Below, one piece after another: positions 56,595-64,000 of a stretch of 64,000 bases of DNA; position 1 is the stretch's first letter; every line of letters starts with the position of its first letter. The notes under the pieces are model-generated. The model ran no database searches and had not been told where the DNA came from. It saw only the letters and a list, made by a program, of their open reading frames with translations. The position numbers and the translations under genes are program-made. Location: positions 1 through 64,000 of the forward strand of contig CAJNOJ010000206.1 of NCBI GenBank assembly GCA_905250025.1, written 5' to 3'. This DNA comes from Adineta ricciae. Taxonomy: Eukaryota; Rotifera; Eurotatoria; Adinetida; Adinetidae.

Positions 56595-57101
56595 CAATCA
56601 TCAATAAAAACGAATGCTCAGTAAAAATGACTAAACCGTATAACCCTTTACGTTTATTTTTTTGCACCATATCGATCAAAAAATGGAAAGAAAGGACAAA
56701 ATCGTGCATTGCAGTCTAATGAAAAAACGTCCTCGATAGTTACTTATGCGTATCCATGTTATTCGTGTTTGTGTCAATTGCTCCATTCTCGTATTCATCT
56801 AAACATACACATATATACACGGCTTGAGGAAGAAACAAGTAATATCATTCAGTATACATACGCAACACGGCTTTCTAACAAAATTTACTAGACAATCTTC
56901 AATATCTTCCAACATTAAATAAAACGTAAGTTCACATAACGCAACACTTCAGAACTTGAAATAGATGTTTATATTATCCTGAAAACTAACTATTGGAGTC
57001 CATGTCAAAGCAGCTTTTCCAATTGGGCTATGTTTTGTCTTATAATCTGATTCTAACTAAGCATCTTAGTGTCGCGCATTTTCTTCTTATTGATTTGTAT
57101 C
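56595..57101. other. Gene-poor stretch
   Basis: AT-rich, no supported gene between the piggyBac right end and the foldback-type end at 57102. Confidence 0.45.
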
Positions 57102-57290
57102 TACCCAGGTCAACAAATCCGATGCTGGATCCGATCGGATCTTACCAGATCCGACCATCCGACAAAATCCGATCGGATTCCGGGAAACGGAATTGCATTG
57201 GAATCCGACTAGAAAAATCCCGTCGGTTGTTGCAAATTTTATGAGCGATCTTTCTAGCTATATTGTATGATGAGTCTTAGAAGATCGAGG
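57102..57290. mobile_element. Truncated foldback element with TACCCAGGT end
   Basis: Starts TACCCAGGT like the element at 1217-1529. It continues with repeated GATCCGATCGGAT-type and GATTCCGGGAAACGGAAT palindromic words, then runs into the N at 57291 without a matching right end. Probably the same family, cut by the scaffold join. Confidence 0.55.
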
Positions 57291-57291
57291 N

Positions 57292-58324
57292 GTGGGCAAA
57301 CGATAAGATTGGGCTGATTAGTAGATCAGACTTACCAGATGAGCACAGAGAAATAATTCTTACTCGTCTTAGAGCTCTCACAGTTTTCGTTTGGCGTGCA
57401 TGGTGGTTATTCAAGCACGCTGCCTGATCTACACTATCAAAGAGAACATGAAAGAGATAGCCTACGATTTGAAGAACATCCGACCGGCGATACTTTTAAA
57501 CCTGAAAACGCTGTCTTTTATCAAAATACATTATTGTTGTGCCTGCGATTTTCAGGATGGGGCCTTGCCCAACTAGCTACTGATCTCGATCCACCGACTG
57601 ACGAGGCCGGCTGTACAGGTACACATATGTTGCAGCCATCCGATGGTGAAGGATGCCGTCTGAACAGAGCTCTCGTCTGGCAAAAGCATACCGATGACTT
57701 TAGGATATTGTGCCGGAAATCAGAGTCAATTGTGTCGATATCAGTTTGATGGTTGCAGGTTCGAATACCGCAGTTGGTTACACACCTTTGCAAGTATTGA
57801 ATAGTAAGGGTGCGGTACAAACAAGTGGTGTTCAAAATGTGCTCAGCATCAATGACTTGTCTGGGTTACAAGGACTAAAACCTTTTGATGTCACCGGCGA
57901 TCCAAGTAAAAAGGTGCGTATTGATCTTCTGGAGAAGAATGGCTTCAAGCCTTTGCTGCTCGGCGAAAATCATCTCGTATGGAAAGATGGTGAACCAATC
58001 GATCCTTTCGTTCTGGCTGTCTTGGTCGATGGTAGTGATCAAAAGCAGCAGCCGACACTTCTATGTAGTCGTGAAATCTACAATGAAAACAAACGTCTGA
58101 TTAAAATGACACCGTATCGCCGGTTACGTTGCGGTCGAGCACCATTCGATTTTGATGGCGTGCAAAATATTCCAAAATGGGCAACACAAAACTTCTCGAA
58201 GAAAGCAGCCGAACTAATTAGCAGTCAAGAATATCCGAAAAACTATCTTATTACACGAGTGCTTCACCTTCAACAAGCGCTCGAATCCACAATCGATAAG
58301 GCTACCAAAGCCACAAAGATGTAA
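57292..58324 (+). pseudogene. VioB/RebD-like protein, 3' part (copy C)
   Basis: Starts right after the N with WANDKIGLISRSDLPDEHRE, matching 31687 onward in copy B. It contains the part copy B lost: DSLRFEEHPTGDTFKPENAV, LRFSGWGLAQLATDLDPPTD and TGTHMLQPSDGEG. Then, in another frame, VGYTPLQVLNSKGAVQTSGV and PIDPFVLAVLVDG, ending at a TAA at 58322-58324. A frame change near 57400 and another near 57735 break it; a short intron could explain the second. It fits as the continuation of copy A, which ends at the N at 17113. No known catalytic motif is recognised in this C-terminal half. Confidence 0.5.
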
Positions 58325-58349
58325 ATAATACGTCTCCTTAGCTGATCGA

Positions 58350-59043
58350 ATGAGAAAGATAGCATCTGATCCAACAAAAACTTTATATCAAAGGCTTCTT
58401 TATTTACTACATTATGGTCATTCGATCAGCGGTATACCGAATTCTCCAAACACGACACCTATACTCGACGTCATACAGAAATATACGGATCTTTCATGTG
58501 GTATTACTGCTAGCAACAACAGAAACGAAACAAATTCAAGATGGTTAATCAAGTATACTTCAGGTATAGTGGACGTTGATGCACTCTCCGACTTTATTTT
58601 CGGTGAACTTTACATACCGCTGACATTGCTAGTACTCCGAATCAGCCCATTCAATTATTTCACAGTTGGACATTCAACAAGGGCATCTACGACGCACTAA
58701 AAGATTTTTCTCTCGATTTCTTTCGCGCTTTGTGGTCTGATGATTACACTTATGGTCGAATGTAACAATACTCGTAGTTTGCAGATCGATGCTCAGCAGA
58801 AACTTATCGAAACAGTAAGTTAATTAAAATAAAAAATGCTCTATTGCGGAAATTAAAAGAAGTTTCATTGAGTTCTAAATGTATTTTTCAAACTTTAAAT
58901 GCATCAATTTTATATAAATTTATTTCTTCACGATATTCCGTATATTTTAGCTAAATAATTCTACGAAGAAACAGCCAAGCAGTTCGTCGCAAGGCTATGA
59001 ATACACGCAGGTGGGCTTCACCGACATTTACGTGGAACATTAG
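58350..59043 (+). CDS. Fragment of an unknown membrane protein, at least two exons
   Basis: An open frame to 58700 (LLYLLHYGHSISGIPNSPNT, VDVDALSDFIFGELYIPLTL) is followed in other frames by a hydrophobic segment (LSISFALCGLMITLMVE). A clear splice follows: CAGAAACTTATCGAAACA|GTAAGT at 58814/58815 to TTTTAG|CTAAATAAT at 58950/58951. The last exon (KKQPSSSSQGYEYTQVGFTD) ends at TAG 59041-59043. The last two exons agree in phase, giving a membrane span and a Ser-rich tail. Joins upstream of 58700 are unresolved. Family unknown; the 5' end may have been disrupted. Confidence 0.35.
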
Positions 59044-59309
59044 TTTCGTTGCAAAAATGGAAAAAGCAATAGTGAGTATGGCAATCTTCTTTACGAATCA
59101 AACTGTTCAAGCGGATGCTGCCTTTCAAAAATTTCTGCTGCCGTCGGCGGATGATTAGCCTATATCATATTGGAGCGTTCGTAATAAGGAACTGATGACG
59201 TTGATCATTATTCTCATTTGTTCGTTCACATTCTTTTAAGAGCTAATTTTTGTCTGAGTTTCAATTAGACTTTGTCTAGGGATAATATTATGCATCGAAG
59301 TTTTAATTT

Positions 59310-59510
59310 TAGGATAATAACGGACAGGCCATAACGAGTGTCCCTCTCAGTACTTCGCATTTTTCTCACGTATGGCCCAGGTTAAAAAACTTTTCTTTTT
59401 GTAGAAAGATTCCTCGCCAAATTCTCTACAAAGCATAGAAACAAAACTAGACAAAGATTATTTTATACATATGAAATTCTCAACTTTCCAAGTTACGATA
59501 CATCTTACCG
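59310..59510 (+). repeat. Inverted duplication, left arm
   Basis: Shares GTAGAAAGATTCCTCGCCAA, AACTAGACAAAGATTATTTT and ATACATATGAAAT with the reverse complement of 59830-60040. By eye most positions match with small indels. Both arms encode ERFLAKF in the same relative frame, so they may be two decayed copies of one coding fragment. Confidence 0.7.
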
Positions 59511-59829
59511 ATAGATTATGTTTGTATGGTTTTTACTATTGCTAATAGTGTTTATTTTCACATCGAATTAGACCCTAAGGTGCAGCGTGGAATGTTCTCC
59601 AACTTACAATAAAAGTATAATTACATAAATATGCATTTTATTGTTAAAAATGAACAGAATCACGCACTACACATTTCTGATTGTATGAATCAAATCTTCT
59701 GTTCTTTGCATTGGATCCTGCTTATTATAAGAACGAACGAAACATAAACTGTTCGTTACCAATTGTAGAGCTTTTCATGCTGCACCTTCTTATATATTTT
59801 GATTTTTGAAATAAACAATATCAAGCGTA

Positions 59830-60040
59830 ACAATTCTATTAAAAGAATAGACGTTAACTTTGAAAGCTGAGGATTTCATATGTATAAAATAATCTTTGTC
59901 TAGTTTTCTTTCTTCGCTTGGTGGGAATTTGGCGAGAAATCTTTCTATAAAAAGAAAAGCTTCTTTTAATCTGAATCGCAGGTTAAAAAAATGCGAAATA
60001 CTAAGCGGGACATTCTTTATGGTCCACCCGTTATATATAA
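59830..60040 (-). repeat. Inverted duplication, right arm
   Basis: Reverse-complement partner of 59310-59510. On the minus strand an 89-codon frame (59790-60059) includes EAFLFIERFLAKFPPSEERK. No family recognised. The loop between the arms is about 320 bp. Confidence 0.7.
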
Positions 60041-61182
60041 CAGCTTCGATGACATTCATCTATTTTCTTTTCAAAAATATCTTATAAAAATAGTTGACAT
60101 CCTTCTTTGATTGTTGGTATACATTAAGATACTTTCTTGACAAGATGGAAAATCTTTTATATATTTGAAAACTAAAAAAAGCGTTCTGGTATATCAAGCG
60201 TAAGAAAACTATCTTTGTGAAAATTCTATGAGCTTAGATACGTTCGCTATGTGTTTCAGTGTTACAAGAATCATGTCATTTTTTATATATTTCGTCTCAC
60301 TGATTTGCTCACTTCAATTATACGTTGTGAAATCTACATACGCAATAAGCTAAGCGAGTGGATCAGTAATATTCATTTATCTTCCAATTCTGGGAAAAGG
60401 AACATTTAATTAGTAGTTTAGCTCACCCTCTTTCTACACCAGATTTTAGGAAAGAATAAAAAAGTCTGCTTGATTTATTTTATTTTTAATATTATAATCA
60501 AGTCAGATAATAAGCACTTTCGGAAAAAGATACGCATGTTAAAGCAAACCAGAATCTGCTAGTTCATTTATAAATAGAAAATGGCTAGACTGTTGAGAAT
60601 AATCTTAGTAATTGATAAGAAAATTAGTTGATTATTCGTAAATTAGTTTTAGATTACAATAAAACTGTGCAGCCACTTTTAAAAATTCGCTCGAGTACTT
60701 CGACAATCGCAATAAGATTACTTTGTATGACATAGGATATGAATATTTGATAATAAATCTTTACGACACAACAAGTTTATATTATTTATGATTCAAATAA
60801 ATTTAACAGACAAGAAAATGTCAAGGTATATTTTCTCAGATTCTTACACTTTGCCTGCTTCATAAAAACGAAAATATACCTAAAGGGATGAATTAGCTTT
60901 TTTGCACAACTATCGTTCAACACCATTTTTGAGTGCAGTCATTTTTACAGAACACAACGACTGGAGAGAAGTTCTTTATTTTCAAATCGATAAAAGTAAA
61001 ACGAATGTTACTTTTATCCCATACTCGTTTCACTTGTATCTCGAACGAGTTTCTTTTCTCTCAAGCAGTTCATTTTCGCCCCCAGAGACATTTTGATTAA
61101 TGTTGTTTGAGGATCAAAGGTTTCTTTTTGATAAAATCTAAATCGTTGCTAAAGATATCCTAGATAGCAATCAATACATACG

Positions 61183-62316
61183 ATGAGTTCATGGTCAAAC
61201 ATTACTGTAATGTTTATACGTTATGGAGGTATACCAATTTTATGCGTTAGTTTATTCGGTTGTATAATGAATGCAATTATATTTTCAAGTGGACAGTTGT
61301 ATCGTACCAAGCCATGTACATTCTTTTTGATGATAGCAGCAATTTCTTCGTCTATTCAGTTAATATGTGCAACATTATCGCGTATTCTGGCATATGGTTT
61401 CAGCAACGATTTAACGGTTTTATCATTACCATGGTGTAAAATAAAGCAACATTTTGTTGCTACGTGTTATGGCATATCGGTGACATGCTTTTGGTTGGCA
61501 ACTCTTGACCAGTTTTTAATCACATGACGATCAGCTTTTCTACGACAATTAAGCAAGATGAAGTGGGCTCATCGTATCGCTACTGCCGTCATTATTTTCT
61601 GGGTGCTACAAGATGTGCCCTTCTTCATCTTTGTCGACATCCGGTTAGTTAAAATTTGAGTATTATTTCTACTTTCAGTTCCGAAATTTTATATCAACAG
61701 AAAAGCATGCGGGAAAATTTTGATTCTAGTGTATCATATTTGTCTAATATCCTTCTTTTTCATGTATAGTTCAAATGTTTGCGGTATCTACAATTCATTT
61801 TGGCAAGCTTACTACACTTACGTTTGTTTTTGGTTTTTATACATGGCAATTCCGATCACCATAATGATGATATTTGGTATACTTGCATATCGAAATTTAC
61901 GTGGTTTGACAAGTGTACAGTTGCAAGGTGCTGACCAACAACTTACCTTGATCATCTGCGGACAAATTTCTATGATTATTATTACTGTTCTACCAACATG
62001 TATTCAAAACGCTTACGCACAAATAACAGTCACTGTGAACAAAAGTGCTGAACAGAAGAATTTAGAGTTTTTCATTGCAAATATCATTAGCTTTTTAGCG
62101 GCTATTGGACTTGGAGTGAGTAAAATATGTTTTTATTCATTATTTTGTGAACTATTCTGTTCGCTCTCACAGGGTACTTTCTATATATTTCTTGTGATTT
62201 CAAGCACTTTCCGTCGGCAATGTAAACGATGTTTATTTCACTTTTGTCTAAATAAAAATGCTACTGTAGCACCTATAAATAATAGTACAAGTGCTAAGCA
62301 ACGTACAAAAAACTAA
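61183..62316 (+). pseudogene. Rhodopsin-like receptor, nearly intact, one nonsense change
   Basis: The seven spans are all present: YGGIPILCVSLFGCIMNAII (span 1), FFLMIAAISSSIQLICATL (span 2), WLATLDQFLIT (end of span 3, DQF for DRY), IIFWVLQDVPFFIFVDI (span 4) and FWFLYMAIPITIMMIFGIL (span 5). Inferred introns: GTTAGT at about 61643 to GTATAG at about 61769, and 62116-62172 (57 bases). A TGA near 61525-61527 stands where copy B has TCA (Ser) in ITSRSAF. Otherwise open, so it is a very young pseudogene, a polymorphic allele or a base error. Confidence 0.7.
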
Positions 62317-62740
62317 CTTTGTTTGATGTAACCAATGAAATGTTTCAGTTATTCGCTTATGGGAATTTCCTCTTCTTCGTTTCCTTCCCTTTTTTGTATA
62401 TAAGTATTTGCATCCTTATAAATAAATCATTAATTTCTAACTATCAAACGATATTCTTTCGATTATACAAGAATCGACCTAATGACACTAAAGAGATGTG
62501 ATGGGACATGCTCAGTCCTTTATCCCTGACCAATATATCGAGTATATAACGTGTGGGACACAAGTTTTGCATTATTTTTGCTTTTGGTATTATTTGACAA
62601 CGGAAAATAGTAGAAGTTTGAATTTTTTCTTGTTAGAAAAAGTGACGTTTGTAGTGCAGAAATATATAGAAAAATCTAACTGACAAAGCTTCAGGAGGAC
62701 TGCAAAAGTTTCAGAACACTAGAGAGTTAAAAATGCTTCT
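62317..62740. other. Intergenic part of block 2 copy C
   Basis: No gene supported; equivalent of 33237-33684. Confidence 0.4.
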
Positions 62741-63411
62741 ACAACTTTTGGCATTTTTTGTACCAGAAAAAAGATAGTTTTAGTCTAACTGTTCTTTTGG
62801 ATATGGAAATGGTTCATTTTCTAATAAAATAATATATCCAGTTGGTACTCTTCCACTTTCTGTCGCTATAGGTTATATCAATAAACGACTTGATGCTACT
62901 GTAGCAAATTCAGGTGAAAGTTCCATATAGCTACAATGTTTGGTTGTTCAAATTTAGTCTTTTGAAAACAAACAACTCGTTTAACTGGTAACAATTCTCG
63001 ATCACAATCATTTGTTATCGATGATTTTAACAATGATAATCATAGTGATGTTGTTGTAGCGAACACAGGCACTGATAATATTGCCGTTTTTCTTGACCGC
63101 GGCGATGGTTCATTTGCAAATCGAACAACATATTCAACTGGTTCATCTTCATCTCCGTATTCTCTCTCTGTAGAATATTTTAATAAAGATGCATATCTCG
63201 ACATAATTGTTGCTAATTATAATAATAATAAAGTTGGCGTTTTTCTAGGACGTAGTAATGGAATATTTGATATCGTTATGCTTTATTCAATGTCATATGG
63301 ATCTCATCCATCGTCACTTGTTGTTGCCGATTTTAGCCGCGATAGAAAGATGGATTTTGGTGTAATAAATAATGGTACTGACAGTTTTAGCATTTACTTA
63401 CAAACTTGCTA
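62741..63411 (+). pseudogene. FG-GAP/VCBS repeat gene relic, copy C
   Basis: From about 63000 one frame runs for over 130 codons with FG-GAP units: VIDDFNNDNHSDVVVANTGT, FLDRGDGSFANRTTYSTGSS, EYFNKDAYLDIIVANYNNNK, FLGRSNGIFDIV and VADFSRDRKMDFGVINNGTD. It ends at a TAA near 63411. The part before 63000 is broken by stops. More complete than copy B. Probably the C-terminal remains of an FG-GAP membrane protein like the gene at 36341-39612. Confidence 0.65.
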
Positions 63412-63702
63412 ATTGAACAACTTTTTTTTGTCTATCTTCTATTTGTTCAAAGATCTTCCGATTAAGAGCAATTTTAGTGGATGAAAATAACTCAACAAAA
63501 AAACAATAAGATATCATTTTCGACGCTAAAAAATCCGTGTCGATGAATATTTCTTTATGACGTCATAGATGACGTCAATTCATTGTTCGATGCGCAGTGC
63601 AATAAGTAAAAGAAAGAATATTATTTATAAGTAAATCATCAATAAGTGAGATGATTTCATTTGTTTTTATGTGAAAAATTGTGATATTTTCAGTTGGTAA
63701 AG

Positions 63703-64000
63703 ATGGAAATTGCGATTCTTCTGGTTTTATCTGCGATGTTGGTGCAAATGGGATCGTTGGCAACGGATGTTTCGTTTGAAAATTGTGAAAATGCATTTTT
63801 CGATATGAGTGCGAGAGCGAAAGAAACTGGTTGCTTGGAAATTGGAGAACAAGGAGCGAGATTTTGTTTTCTTGGGGAACAAGTGACGAAGAGATCTGCT
63901 CGTTCTCTCTGTTTGAACCGAAAAAAACGAAGCGAGTAAGAGAAAACTTCGAAATTATTCTTTTCAAAATATCTTCGTTGACAGTGAAAGTGAAAACACC
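63703..64000 (+). CDS. Secreted cysteine-rich protein, third copy (cut by window end)
   Basis: Exon 1 is 63703-63935, with the same signal peptide and Cys pattern as the gene at 34575. It ends at LNRKKRS and the donor GTAAGA at 63936, and the sequence stays alike to the window end. Differences: EIGEQGARFCFLGEQVTKRS against EVGEQGTRFCFLGQQVAKRS. The remaining exons lie outside the window. Confidence 0.65.

Larger units (their letters stand above)
59044..60938. other. Gene-poor stretch holding an inverted duplication
   Basis: Apart from the inverted arms listed separately, there is AT-rich DNA with no supported gene. This stretch is absent from block B, which jumps from the equivalent of 57574 to the equivalent of 60939. 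Confidence 0.5.
60939..64000. repeat. Segmental duplication, block 2 copy C
   Basis: Matches 31980-34873 in order and orientation and runs off the window end. It keeps the segments deleted in copy B and so is nearer the ancestral form. Confidence 0.9.

Noticed and set aside
1..64000. tRNA, rRNA or other structured RNA genes
   Set aside because: None recognised by eye; a covariance-model scan would be needed to exclude them.

Overview
This window looks like nuclear DNA of a bdelloid rotifer (Adineta/Rotaria type). It is AT-rich eukaryotic sequence with short GT-AG introns. It carries several rhodopsin-like receptors of a strongly expanded type, an arginine ADP-ribosyltransferase joined to FG-GAP repeats, and single-exon genes whose relatives are mainly fungal or bacterial (GH32 beta-fructosidase, NCS1 nucleobase/allantoin permease, VioB/RebD-like ferritin-like protein). 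It also holds many DNA transposons and retroelements, and duplicated, diverged copies of the same gene blocks. The organism call is inference from this combination; no marker gene was searched.

Layout. 1-4.5 kb: 169-bp tandem repeat, a foldback element and a decayed unknown gene. 4.5-7 kb: secreted GH32 enzyme (minus) disturbed by two single-N joins. 8-13 kb: a transposon graveyard (mariner-like relic, DDE_Tnp_4 relic, truncated Ty3/gypsy element). 13.1-17.1 kb: block A, a receptor plus a broken VioB-like gene. 17-23 kb: mostly gene-poor, with a frameshifted secreted-protein gene and a three-exon receptor. 23.6-26.0 kb: full-length Tigger/pogo element. 27.6-32.0 kb: block B, a second copy of block A. 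32.0-35 kb: receptor pseudogene, FG-GAP relic and a secreted cysteine-rich gene, copied again at 61-64 kb. 34.6-35.9 kb: two tail-to-tail secreted cysteine-rich paralogues. 36.3-39.6 kb: four-exon gene joining an ADP-ribosyltransferase domain, a membrane span and 14 FG-GAP repeats. 40-41.6 kb: NCS1 permease. 42.4-46.5 kb: three open frames that splice in phase into one predicted 1284-residue protein with three homologous two-span membrane modules. 48.8-51.8 kb: intact RTE-type LINE with a 12-bp target-site duplication. 52-53.3 kb: LINE relic carrying a small element with perfect 40-bp terminal inverted repeats. 53.9-56.6 kb: intact piggyBac between TTAA sites. 57.3-59.0 kb: 3' half of a third VioB-like copy and an unknown membrane-protein fragment. 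59.3-60.0 kb: inverted duplication.

The most notable gene-level points are the triple-module membrane protein, the membrane-anchored ADP-ribosyltransferase with a large FG-GAP ectodomain, and the secreted cysteine-rich family with a conserved RKKR processing site. At the structural level, the 5' half of the VioB-like gene ends at one N join (17113) and a matching 3' half starts at another (57291). Blocks A plus C are therefore together homologous to block B, which suggests either two haplotype copies on one scaffold or a scaffolding error. I could run no searches; all family names rest on motifs read by eye.
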